64,000 nucleotides of DNA from Kitasatospora sp052076145. Its GTDB lineage: Bacteria; Actinomycetota; Actinomycetes; Streptomycetales; Streptomycetaceae. Both the position numbers and the translations under genes were made by a program. The stretch spans positions 4,650,001-4,714,000 of the forward strand of contig NZ_CP197246.1 in assembly GCF_052076145.1 (NCBI RefSeq). The letters run 5' to 3'. The notes below the pieces were generated by a model, which was given only the letters and a program-made list of their open reading frames with translations, made no database searches and had not been told where the DNA came from. Shown here piece by piece: positions 41,164 to 49,494 of the stretch; position 1 is the stretch's first letter; every line of letters starts with the position of its first letter.

Positions 41164-43650
41164 TTACCCCTTCAGCATCGCGTCGACCACGCGGGCGGCT
41201 GCTCCGCCGTCGTCCAGCGCACAGTGCGTACTGCGGAAGCGTGCGTACGCCTCCGCGTGGCGGTCCGTCAGACCGTCCACGTCGCGCAGGGCGGCGATCA
41301 GCTCGTCGGAGGTGCCGAGCAGGGGCCCCGGGGCCTCGGCCTCCAGGTCGAAGTAGAAGCCGCGCAGGTCGTCGCGGTAGTGGTCCAGGTCATAGGTGAA
41401 GAAGAGGATCGGCCGCCCGGTGATGGCGAAGTCGAACATGATCGAGGAGTAGTCCGTCACCAGCACGTCGGCGGCGAGCAGCAGCTCCTGCACGTCCGGG
41501 TAGTCGCTGACGTCGTACAGGAAGCCGTCGCCCGCGCCCGCCAGCGGCTCGCGGACGTGCGAGTGCGAGCGGACCAGCAGGACGTGGTCCCGGCCGAGGG
41601 CCGCCCTGGCGGCGGCCACGTCGATCCGCAGGCCCAGCTGGTAGCCGTCGCCGTTCTCGCGCTGCTGGTCCTCGCGCCAGGTCGGGGCGTAGAGCACGAT
41701 CCGCTTGCCGTCGGGCACCCCGAGGCGTCGGCGGACGGCGTCCACGCCCTCGCCCAGGGCCAGCACGTCGTTGCGGGGGTAGCCGGATTCGAGGATCTCG
41801 CCCTGGTAGCGGAAGGCCCGCCGCAGGATCGGCGTGGCGAAGGCGCTGGGGGAGACCAGCAGGCTCCAGTGCGGGGATTCGCGGTCGAGCGCCGTCAGGT
41901 AACCGGCGTCGGCCAGCCAGCCGCTCTCGACGTCGTGGGCGATCCGCTTGAGCAGTGAGCCGTGCCAGGTCTGCACGATCACCTGCCCGTCCCGGCGTTC
42001 GATGAAGTCGGGGAAGTGCGTGTTGCCGACGAGGTAGCGCGAGGTGGCCAGCGCCTCGTACCACTCGGGGCTGTGGCTGCGCACCGGCCGGACGCCCTCC
42101 GGCACCGCGCTCTGGGCGTCGTCGACCACCCAGAGGTGCTCCAACGGGGCGCCGCGCCGGACGAGTTCGGCGTGCACCGCGCGGGGGGAGTCGGCGTAGC
42201 CGCGCCCGTTGAAGACGTCGTACAGCACCGCCTCGCGCAGCGGCCGCTGCCGGGCCGCGGGGTACGCCACGGTGCGCAGCCGCTCCTGGGCGTAGGGGCT
42301 GCGCTCGGCGGCGGTGAGGTCGGGGGTGGAGTCGAGGATCAGGGTGTCGTGCCAGCGGCGTTCCAGCAGGATCCGCTTGGTGCCGGTGGCGGCGCTGCCC
42401 GCCTCGACGCCGACCGGCAGGGTGTCCAGGGCCTCGGGGGCGAGGATCAGGGACTGCTCGGCGTCGGGGCGGCCGAGCGGGCGCAGCCGGAACTCCCAGA
42501 TGCCCTTGAGCAGCGGCCGGGTGGAGCCGTCGGAGGCGGTGCTGACGGCGGGCAACCGGAAGTCGAGGCGCTCGGCGCGCGGGAGGACGTGCCGGATCTC
42601 GCCGGTGCCGTTGCTGTGCCGCAGGACGAGCTCCAGCGGGCCGTCGCCGGGCAGCGGGGCGGTGCCGGTGAGGTGGAAGGCGTCGCCGTCCGCGGTGACG
42701 GAGGTCAGCAGGGCGGTGCCGCTCTGGACGCAGAACTGCGGGTAGCCGTCGGCGAGTTCCTTGAGGTAGAGGACCTGGTCGGGGGCTGCCAGCGGGTGCT
42801 GGGCGGCCAGCGGCTGCTCGCGGTGGTCGGCGGCGGGGCGGGTGCTGGAGCCGTCGGGGCGGAGCAGCTCGACGTCCCAGTGCTCCATCTCGTGCGGGCC
42901 GTCACCGGCGATGGCGAAGGGGGCCAGCGGCAGCCGCGCGGTGTGGGTGCGGCCCTCGGTGTGCTGCAGCGGGACGGTCAGCTCGGTGTCGGACTGGCGG
43001 TGCCGCAGTCTCAGCACGCTGCCCTCGGGGCAGTCGGCTGCCTCGAGGGTGAGGTCGAGGGCGCCGCCGGTGCGGACGGAGCGGGTCAGCCGGCTGCGGG
43101 TGGTCTCGATCCGCAGCCGCAGGGTGCCGTCCTCGAAGAAGGGGACGGCCCGGGTGTCCCGGTCGAGCCAGCGCACCGGCGGGTATTCGCCGGAGCCGCA
43201 CCAGTGCTGGCGGAGCGGCCCGTGCTCGCGGTGCCGGCCGGAGCGGACGGCGGCCTCGAACCGCCAGTCGCCCTCGGTCCATCGGCCGCCCCGGCGCAGC
43301 TTCGCCGGGGCGAGCAGGGCGGTGAAGGCGGCCCAGTCGTGGTTGTGCTCGGTCTGGCCGCTGGCCTCGGTGACTTCGGCGTTCTGCTCGTGCCGGGTGC
43401 GGAGCCGGACGGCCTTGTGCTGGTGCGAGCCCGGCGGGAGCGCTGTCACGGTGGTGAAGGCACTGCTCAGCCAGGTGGTGTCGCGGTCGCCGGGGTGGGC
43501 GGAGCCGGTGAGCTCCAGGCCGCGCTCCGTCCAGCGCAGGGCGCGGACGGCAAAGGTCGGCTCGGCCGGGGGTGCGACTGGCGCGGCGGGCATGACCTGC
43601 TCCGGCACTCGTGAGGACGGGACCGCGGGAGCGGTGGCGGAAGCAGGCAT
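41164..43650 (-). CDS. CDP-glycerol:poly(glycerophosphate) glycerophosphotransferase family protein (TagF-like)
   Basis: An 828-residue protein. The N-terminal 400 residues are beta-rich, with repeats similar to those of the gene at 43795. The C-terminal TagF-like domain (about 455-828) has QTWHGSLLKR (Trp562-His-Gly), LYAPTWRED, VLVTDYSSIMFDFA and RPILFFTYDL. These are the conserved His and the nucleotide-binding motifs of CDP-glycerol glycerophosphotransferases. It would polymerise glycerol-phosphate (or another CDP-polyol) onto a membrane-linked glycan, as in teichoic acid. No membrane helix, so probably peripheral. ATG at 43648-43650 with GGGAGG 9 bp upstream fixes the start. A paralog lies 144 bp upstream on the same strand. 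Confidence 0.88.
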   Translation of the reverse strand: MPASATAPAVPSSRVPEQVMPAAPVAPPAEPTFAVRALRWTERGLELTGSAHPGDRDTTWLSSAFTTVTALPPGSHQHKAVRLRTRHEQNAEVTEASGQTEHNHDWAAFTALLAPAKLRRGGRWTEGDWRFEAAVRSGRHREHGPLRQHWCGSGEYPPVRWLDRDTRAVPFFEDGTLRLRIETTRSRLTRSVRTGGALDLTLEAADCPEGSVLRLRHRQSDTELTVPLQHTEGRTHTARLPLAPFAIAGDGPHEMEHWDVELLRPDGSSTRPAADHREQPLAAQHPLAAPDQVLYLKELADGYPQFCVQSGTALLTSVTADGDAFHLTGTAPLPGDGPLELVLRHSNGTGEIRHVLPRAERLDFRLPAVSTASDGSTRPLLKGIWEFRLRPLGRPDAEQSLILAPEALDTLPVGVEAGSAATGTKRILLERRWHDTLILDSTPDLTAAERSPYAQERLRTVAYPAARQRPLREAVLYDVFNGRGYADSPRAVHAELVRRGAPLEHLWVVDDAQSAVPEGVRPVRSHSPEWYEALATSRYLVGNTHFPDFIERRDGQVIVQTWHGSLLKRIAHDVESGWLADAGYLTALDRESPHWSLLVSPSAFATPILRRAFRYQGEILESGYPRNDVLALGEGVDAVRRRLGVPDGKRIVLYAPTWREDQQRENGDGYQLGLRIDVAAARAALGRDHVLLVRSHSHVREPLAGAGDGFLYDVSDYPDVQELLLAADVLVTDYSSIMFDFAITGRPILFFTYDLDHYRDDLRGFYFDLEAEAPGPLLGTSDELIAALRDVDGLTDRHAEAYARFRSTHCALDDGGAAARVVDAMLKG

Positions 43651-43750
43651 GTGAAGCGACCTCCCTGGCAGTGGGTGCCATCTCACACCTGCGCTCCACC
43701 CCAGGTCAACTGAGAGTTTGCTGGGTGCACGGGGCCTGTTGGGGCGCGAG

Positions 43751-43776
43751 GGGGTCGGCTGCGGGCAGCCGACCCC
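43751..43776 (-). terminator. Hairpin after the GT2-TagF fusion gene
   Basis: Perfect 12-bp arms GGGGTCGGCTGC (43751-43762) and GCAGCCGACCCC (43765-43776) separated by 2 nt, so the innermost pairs must open. It lies 19 bp beyond the stop at 43795. Confidence 0.65.
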
Positions 43777-43794
43777 CCTTCATCCTTCGAGGCG

Positions 43795-46700
43795 TCAGCC
43801 CTGGGCCGCGAGCAGAGCGTCCACGACCCGGGCCGAGGCCGCGCCGTCGTCCAGGTCGCAGTACGCCTGGCGGAAGGCCGTGTAGCGGTCGGCGTGCTCG
43901 GCGGACGTCTCGTCGACGGTGCCGAGGGCGGCGATCAGCTCCTCCGAGGTGCCGAGCAGCGGGCCGGGGGCCTGCGCCTCGAAGTCGAAGGTGAAGCCGC
44001 GCAGGTTGTCCCGGTAGTGCTCCAGGTCGTACGTGAAGAAGAGGATCGGGCGGCCGGTGTTCGCGAAGTCGAACATCGCCGAGGAGTAGTCGGTGACGAG
44101 CACGTCCGCGACGAGCAGCAGGTCGGCCATGTCGGGGTAGGTGCCGACGTCCCAGACGTAGCCGTTGCCGGCGCCGGGGATCTGACCGCACATCACCTCG
44201 TGGGCGCGCACCAGCAGCACCTGGTCCTCGCCGAGGGCCGCCTTGGCGGCCTCCAGGTCGAGCCGCAGGTCGAGCTGGTAGCCACCGTGCGGGCGGCGCC
44301 GGTCCTCGCGGAAGGTCGGCGCGTAGAGCACGATCTTCTTGCCCTCGGGCAGGCCGAGGCGCTCGCGGACCTGCTCGGCCGTCTTCTCCCGGTCGGCGGC
44401 GAGCAGCACGTCGTTGCGCGGGTAGCCGGCTTCCAGGATCTCGCCCTGGTAGCCGAAGGCCCGGCGCAGCACCGGGGTGGACCAGCGGTTGCCGGAGACC
44501 AGCAGGCTCCAGTGCGGCACCTCGCGGTCCAGGTGCTTGAGGTACTCGCTGTCGGTGAACCAGACCTTCTCGAAGTCGTGTCCGATCCGCTTCAGCGGGG
44601 TGCCGTGCCAGGTCTGGAGCACGATCTGGCCGGGGCGGCGCTCGAAGAACTCCGGCAGGTGGGTGCTGGTCACCACGTACTTGGCGGTGGCCAGCGCCTC
44701 GAACCACTCCGGGCTCCACTGGCGGAGGCTCTCGGCGCTCTGCGGCAGGTCGGCCTGGAGGTCGTCGGTGGTCCAGAGGTGCCGCAGCGGCAGGCCCCGC
44801 TGCACCAGCTCCTGGTGCACCGCGCGGGGCGAACCGGCGTACTGGGTGCCGAGCGCGGCGTTGTAGACGACGCTGTCGGTCAGCGGGCGGCGCTGGAGGG
44901 TGGCGAACTCGTTGCGCAGTTGACGCTGGCGGTGGCCGCTGCGCTCCTCCGGCAGCAGCGCGGAGTGCGCCTCCAGCGAGAGGGTGTCGAACAGCCGGCG
45001 CTCCAGGGCGATCCGCTTGCCGCGGGCCTCGACCTCCAGTGGGAGGGCGCGGTGGCAGGAGGCGGCGAGCAGCACCTGCGGCCAGAGGGTGCCGGGCTGG
45101 GCGTCGGCCGGGCGGAAGAAGACCTCCCAGGTGCCCTTGTGCAGCGGCACCTGGCCGGCGAAGGAGGCCGTGGGCACGGCGGGCAGCGCGGCACGGAACC
45201 GGCCGTCGGTGATCTCGACGGGGTAACTGTGCTCCTCCTCGCGCCAGTTGTGGCGGATGACGAGCTCGTACCGGTGGGTGCCGGGCAGCGGGAAGCTGCC
45301 GCTGAGCAGGAAGCCGTCGGCGCCCTTGGCGGCCGTGACCTCCTCCACCACCGGCTGCAGCACCTGGTCGATGAACTGCAGGTACCCGCTGGGGGAGGGC
45401 TTGGAGAACAGCGCCCGGGTGTCGTCGTTGATCGGCAGGTCGAGCTGCTCGGGCGCCGAGCGGTCGTCTATCACCACGGGGGAGGTGATGCCGTTGCTGA
45501 GCAGCAGCTCGGTGTCCCAGCGGTCGCGCAGCCGCTCCTCGGAGGCCGGGTCGAGGGCGTCCCAGGCCTCGCGGACGGCCGTCAGCTCGCCGACCGGGAA
45601 GCTCGCGGTGAAGGGCACGACCCGCCCGGTGGGCGTGCCGAGCTCCAGCGGGAAGGTCAGGTCGCGGTCGGACTCGACGTGCTTGAGCCGTAGCTGCGCG
45701 CCGGCCAGGTCGGCGCCGGAGGCGGCGGTGCCGCTCACCCGTACCCGGCCGTCGGTGAAGCTCACCGCGAGCGCCCGGACGCGGACCCGCTCGACCCGCA
45801 GGTAGACGTGGTTGTCCTTGAGCCGGGGCACGATCCGGACGTCGTCCTCGACCCAGTGCACCGGCAGGCTCTCGGCGGTGTCGCTCCAGCCGCCGGAGAT
45901 CCGGCCCTTGTAGACGCCGCCCTTGCCGATGCCCGCGATGAGCACCCGCCAGGAGCCGTCCTTCCACTGGCCGCGGTGCTTGAGCCGCTTCGGGTCGATG
46001 GTCGTGCTGAAGCCCGCCCAGTCGCAGCTGTACAGGTCGTGCGGGGAGCTGGCGGTCGCCTCGGGGCTGTACATCGCCTTGGTCGGCACGGCCAGCACCC
46101 GGCGGCCCTTGGCCTCGCGCAGCACCAGCACCTTGACCATGTCGTGCCGGTTCTCGGCGCCCAGGTGCTCGGGGAAGGCGTGCCCGGTGAGCTGCAGCTT
46201 GCCGTCGACCCAGGCGGAGTCGTACAGGCGGCTGCGCATCACGAGCGCGTTCTCCAGCCGCAGCACGTCGGCGGGCACGCTCTTGCGGCCGCCGCGCAGG
46301 AAGGGGTAGTCGGCGTACGGGCGGAGCAGGCCGCGCGCGGGGGCCGCGCCGTTGCTGTCCTTCTCGAAGCGCATCTGCTCGACGAACTCGTCCATCCGGT
46401 TCGCGAGGGTCAGGTGGTACTTGAGCCGCAGCGGGGCGCGGAGCTTGCGGATCTGCCCGGGGCCGATGGCGCGCAGCAGGCGGCTGACGGACTCCTGGTA
46501 GGCGCTGTTGTAGGCCGCGTCGTCCTCGATGATCGGCCAGAAGAACATCGGGATCTCCTCGACGAGGTTGTTCTCGTCGTAGAAGTCCAGGTGCCCCCGG
46601 TACTTCGGGTCGTCCTGCGCCTGCAGCCAGGCCCGGACGAGCTCCATCGACTTGACCCGGTCGACCACCGTCTTGGGGTTGGTCTTCATCTGGGTGATCG

Positions 46701-47352
46701 ACATCTCGCCGACCTCGCGCTCACGCCAGTGGTAGATCGGCTCGGAGAGCACGTCGACGCTGGCGGCCATGAAGTGGTGCGGCACGCTCACCGGGGCGTC
46801 CTCGTAGAGGATGCCCTCGGGGTAGAGGATGCCGGCGGCGTCGAAGAAGGAGCGGCGGTAGACCTTGTTCCACGCCGTCCGGTCGGTGATCAGCGCCGGG
46901 ATCTCGGTGACGTGGGTCTTGAGCCGGGTCTCCTTGAACGGCTTGCGGTGGCCGCCCGACGGGTAGTACCCGATCGCGCGGAAGCGCAGCACGTTGCCGG
47001 TGCAGAAGTCCGAGCCGGTCTCGTCGAGCGTGCCGATCATCAGCTCGTACGCGCTGGGCGGCAGGGTGTCGTCGCTGTCGACGAAGGCCAGGAACTCGGC
47101 GCCCGCGTCGATGTGCCGGTAGCCGGTGTTCCGGGCCGCGCCGAGGCCCTGGTTCACCTGCTTGACCAGCCGGAAGCGGGAGTCCTTCGCGGCGTAGGCC
47201 TCGGCGATGGCCGCGCTGCCGTCCTTGGAGCCGTCGTCGACCATGACGCATTCGAGGTCGTCGAAGGTCTGGGCGGCGATGGAGTCCAGGCACTCCTCCA
47301 GGTAACGCTCGACGTTGTAGATCGGGACGACGACGGAGAGGCGGGGGGCCAT
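43795..47352 (-). CDS. Fusion of GT2 glycosyltransferase and TagF-like glycerophosphotransferase
   Basis: A 1185-residue protein in three parts. Residues 1-230 are a GT2 family glycosyltransferase: RLSVVVPIYNVERYLEECL, DDGSKDGS, and the DxD-type VDSDDTLPP. Residues about 340-800 are a long beta-rich linker. Residues about 800-1185 are a TagF-like domain with QTWHGTPLKR (Trp915-His-Gly), LYAPTFRED, VLVTDYSSAMFDFANTG and RPILFFTYDLEHYRDN. Having both activities in one chain suggests synthesis of a sugar-modified glycerol-phosphate polymer, or coupling of linkage-unit and chain synthesis. The C-terminal half is close to the 828-residue neighbour, indicating duplication. The ribosome site is weak. 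A TACTAT -10 candidate lies 91 bp upstream. Confidence 0.88.
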   Translation of the reverse strand: MAPRLSVVVPIYNVERYLEECLDSIAAQTFDDLECVMVDDGSKDGSAAIAEAYAAKDSRFRLVKQVNQGLGAARNTGYRHIDAGAEFLAFVDSDDTLPPSAYELMIGTLDETGSDFCTGNVLRFRAIGYYPSGGHRKPFKETRLKTHVTEIPALITDRTAWNKVYRRSFFDAAGILYPEGILYEDAPVSVPHHFMAASVDVLSEPIYHWREREVGEMSITQMKTNPKTVVDRVKSMELVRAWLQAQDDPKYRGHLDFYDENNLVEEIPMFFWPIIEDDAAYNSAYQESVSRLLRAIGPGQIRKLRAPLRLKYHLTLANRMDEFVEQMRFEKDSNGAAPARGLLRPYADYPFLRGGRKSVPADVLRLENALVMRSRLYDSAWVDGKLQLTGHAFPEHLGAENRHDMVKVLVLREAKGRRVLAVPTKAMYSPEATASSPHDLYSCDWAGFSTTIDPKRLKHRGQWKDGSWRVLIAGIGKGGVYKGRISGGWSDTAESLPVHWVEDDVRIVPRLKDNHVYLRVERVRVRALAVSFTDGRVRVSGTAASGADLAGAQLRLKHVESDRDLTFPLELGTPTGRVVPFTASFPVGELTAVREAWDALDPASEERLRDRWDTELLLSNGITSPVVIDDRSAPEQLDLPINDDTRALFSKPSPSGYLQFIDQVLQPVVEEVTAAKGADGFLLSGSFPLPGTHRYELVIRHNWREEEHSYPVEITDGRFRAALPAVPTASFAGQVPLHKGTWEVFFRPADAQPGTLWPQVLLAASCHRALPLEVEARGKRIALERRLFDTLSLEAHSALLPEERSGHRQRQLRNEFATLQRRPLTDSVVYNAALGTQYAGSPRAVHQELVQRGLPLRHLWTTDDLQADLPQSAESLRQWSPEWFEALATAKYVVTSTHLPEFFERRPGQIVLQTWHGTPLKRIGHDFEKVWFTDSEYLKHLDREVPHWSLLVSGNRWSTPVLRRAFGYQGEILEAGYPRNDVLLAADREKTAEQVRERLGLPEGKKIVLYAPTFREDRRRPHGGYQLDLRLDLEAAKAALGEDQVLLVRAHEVMCGQIPGAGNGYVWDVGTYPDMADLLLVADVLVTDYSSAMFDFANTGRPILFFTYDLEHYRDNLRGFTFDFEAQAPGPLLGTSEELIAALGTVDETSAEHADRYTAFRQAYCDLDDGAASARVVDALLAAQG

Positions 47353-47442
47353 CGGGTGCGCGGGCCTTTCATCAGGGGCGTGCGGCCGGTCTGCGGCCGG
47401 TCCACGGCCGGGTCTACGGGACGAACCGGGCGCAGCACGGCG

Positions 47443-47448
47443 ATAGTA
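47443..47448 (-). promoter_or_regulatory. Candidate -10 box for the GT2-TagF gene
   Basis: TACTAT on the minus strand, within GGGTACTATCGCCG. A near-identical context (GCACTATCGCCG) occurs on the minus strand near 32081, upstream of the DUF2752 gene. Confidence 0.4.
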
Positions 47449-47484
47449 CCCGCCGCGACCGGCCGCACCACGAAGGCCGCAGGC

Positions 47485-48120
47485 TCAGGGGACGATCCCC
47501 ACCAGGATGTACTCGTTGTACTTGAACACCTTGCCCGCGGCTTCGGGAAGCGGGAATGAATAGCTGCGGTCGACCTTCAACCCGGCCCGCTCCGCGTACT
47601 CGCGCAGCCCCTCGAAGTCGACGAAGCGGACGTGCGTCGGGTCCGAGCGGTAGCCCGCCAGCTGCGGCGTGATCAGCACGACCTTGCCGCCGGAGCGGAT
47701 GCTCGGCAGGTAGCTCTTGAGCAGCTGCTCGCAGGTCTCCAGATCCAGGTGCTCCAGCACGTGCGCGACCAGCATCGAGTCGAACGCGCCGGGGCGGCTC
47801 AGCTCCGGGTCGGCCTCGAAGTCGGCGGCGGTGTAGGCGATCAGGCCGCGCGCACGCGCGGTGGCCACCGAGGTCTCGTTGTGGTCGACGCCGACACTGC
47901 CCGGGTCGCAGTTCTGCAGGTTCCGGCCGACCCCGCAGCCGACGTCCAGCACCCGCCCGAGCTGGAGCCGCTTGAGGTTCCACCGGTACGGCGCCTGCGT
48001 CGGCAGCAGCCGCTTGATGCCGGACTGCTCCAGCGTCACCAGGCGTTCCGTGTAGGAAGCGTCGGCGGTGGCCCCACCGGTCGGCGAGCCGGACGACTGC
48101 GGGTCGGAAGCTTCGGGCAT
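47485..48120 (-). CDS. Class I SAM-dependent methyltransferase
   Basis: A 211-residue methyltransferase. SAM-binding motif I is VLDVGCGVGRN (about 57-67), with GVDHNE (motif post I), FDSMLVAHVLEHL (motif IV region) and GGKVVLITPQ. The His in AHVLEHL and the YRSDPTHVRF segment resemble methyltransferases acting on sugars or lipids in surface-polysaccharide clusters. It lies 132 bp upstream of the GT2-TagF gene on the same strand, so it may belong to the same unit. Acceptor unknown. GAGAGG precedes the ATG. Confidence 0.85.
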   Translation of the reverse strand: MPEASDPQSSGSPTGGATADASYTERLVTLEQSGIKRLLPTQAPYRWNLKRLQLGRVLDVGCGVGRNLQNCDPGSVGVDHNETSVATARARGLIAYTAADFEADPELSRPGAFDSMLVAHVLEHLDLETCEQLLKSYLPSIRSGGKVVLITPQLAGYRSDPTHVRFVDFEGLREYAERAGLKVDRSYSFPLPEAAGKVFKYNEYILVGIVP

Positions 48121-48461
48121 GGCTGGGCCTCTCCAGGCTGCGGTACGGGGGGAGCTGCTGGTGGAGATCTGGTGTAGCTGAGAAGCGAGCGTAGAGCCGC
48201 CGAGGGCCGCGCCGCTGCCAGGGTCACCCGATGGTACGACGGCGGTGACCAGTACCAGGGTGGCTCGTTGACCATCACCGGTGCCGCAGGTGGACTGGAC
48301 CTTAAGGTCGCTCGGCGGCCCGGGTCGGGGCCGGGGAGGGGGTGCGCAGCGGGCCCCCTGCGGGCTAGTCTGCCGCTGGCCCGCCCAGGCAGTACCGGAA
48401 CGCAGCCCCCCGCCTCCCGGTGATCTCCGGCGACTGAGCGTCCCCCTAGAATGAGTCGCAA
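48121..48461. other. Divergent intergenic region (341 bp) between methyltransferase and GT2 genes
   Basis: It holds promoters for both directions. The GT2 gene has TAGAAT (48447-48452) 9 bp before its ATG. An inverted pair GGTCACC (48222-48228) / GGTGACC (48244-48250) could be an operator. TTGACC-17 bp-TGGACT (48268-48296) is a second, weaker plus-strand promoter candidate. No gene seen. Confidence 0.45.
48447..48452 (+). promoter_or_regulatory. Candidate -10 box, leaderless GT2 gene
   Basis: TAGAAT ends 9 bp before the ATG at 48462, with no Shine-Dalgarno in between. Confidence 0.45.
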
Positions 48462-49484
48462 ATGCCCCGCTTCAGCGTGATCGTCCCGGTCTATCAGGTA
48501 CAGGAGTACCTGGCCGAGTGCCTCGACTCGGTGCTCACCCAGTCCTGCCCGGACTTCGAGCTGATCGCCGTCGACGACCACTCGCCCGACGGCTGCGGAG
48601 CCATCCTCGACGAGGCCGCCGCGCGCGACGACCGGGTACGCGTCGTCCACCTCCCCGCCAACGTCGGGCTGGGGCGCGCCCGCAACGCCGGGCTGGAGGT
48701 CGCCACCGGCGACTACGTGATCTTCCTGGACAGCGACGACACCTTCACCCCCGGGCTGCTCACCGCCGTCGAGGCCCGGCTGCGGCACGGCGACGACCCC
48801 GAGATCCTGGTCTACGACTACGCCCGCACCTACGGCGACGGCCGGGTCGTCCGCAGCAACTCGGCGCCGCTCTTCAGCCGCCCCGGCCCGGACGTCTTCA
48901 CTCTCGACCAACGACCCGACCTGCTCGACCTGCTGATGGTCGTGTGGAACAAGGCCTACCGCCGCGACTACATCGACGCCCAGGGCCTGACCTTCCCCGC
49001 CGGGTACTACGAGGACACCCCGTGGACCTTCCCGGCGCTGCTCTCCGCCTCCCGGATCACCATGCTCGACAGCGTGGGCGTGCACTACCGCCAGCGCGAG
49101 GAGGGCGGCAACATACTGGCCACCGCCAGCCGCAAGCACTTCGACGTCTTCGCCCAGTACGACCTGGTCTTCGACTTCCTGGACCGCCGCCCCGACCTGG
49201 CCCGCTGGCGCGGCATCGTCTACGGCCGGATGGTCCACCACCTCAACACCGTCGTCAGCAAGCCCGGCCGCATCCCGCCCGGCGACCGCCGCGAGTACTT
49301 CCGCCGCGCCGCCGAACACTGCGCCCGCCTCCGCCCCGACGGCTACCGCCCCGTCCCCGGCGTCAGCGGTCTGCGCACCGAACTCCTCAGTCAGGGCCGC
49401 TACCTGACCTACCAGGGCGTACGCGCCCTGGCCCGGACGCGCCAGGTCGCGGCGAAGGCGGCCCACGTGGCTCTCCGTACCTAA
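48462..49484 (+). CDS. GT2 family glycosyltransferase
   Basis: A 340-residue enzyme with a GT-A fold. It shows FSVIVPVYQVQEYLAECLDS at the N-terminus, DDHSPDG, NVGLGRARNAGLE and the metal-binding FLDSDDTFTPG. About 100 helical C-terminal residues follow. It is closely related to the GT2 domain of the fusion protein at 43795 and would add a sugar from a nucleotide-sugar donor in the same surface polymer pathway. The downstream gene starts 10 bp later, so they may be co-transcribed. Confidence 0.88.
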   Translation: MPRFSVIVPVYQVQEYLAECLDSVLTQSCPDFELIAVDDHSPDGCGAILDEAAARDDRVRVVHLPANVGLGRARNAGLEVATGDYVIFLDSDDTFTPGLLTAVEARLRHGDDPEILVYDYARTYGDGRVVRSNSAPLFSRPGPDVFTLDQRPDLLDLLMVVWNKAYRRDYIDAQGLTFPAGYYEDTPWTFPALLSASRITMLDSVGVHYRQREEGGNILATASRKHFDVFAQYDLVFDFLDRRPDLARWRGIVYGRMVHHLNTVVSKPGRIPPGDRREYFRRAAEHCARLRPDGYRPVPGVSGLRTELLSQGRYLTYQGVRALARTRQVAAKAAHVALRT

Positions 49485-49494
49485 AGTCTCAAGC

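Noticed and set aside
43894..45693. Plus-strand open frame inside the GT2-TagF gene
   Set aside because: Low-complexity translation, whereas the minus strand has conserved TagF motifs throughout.
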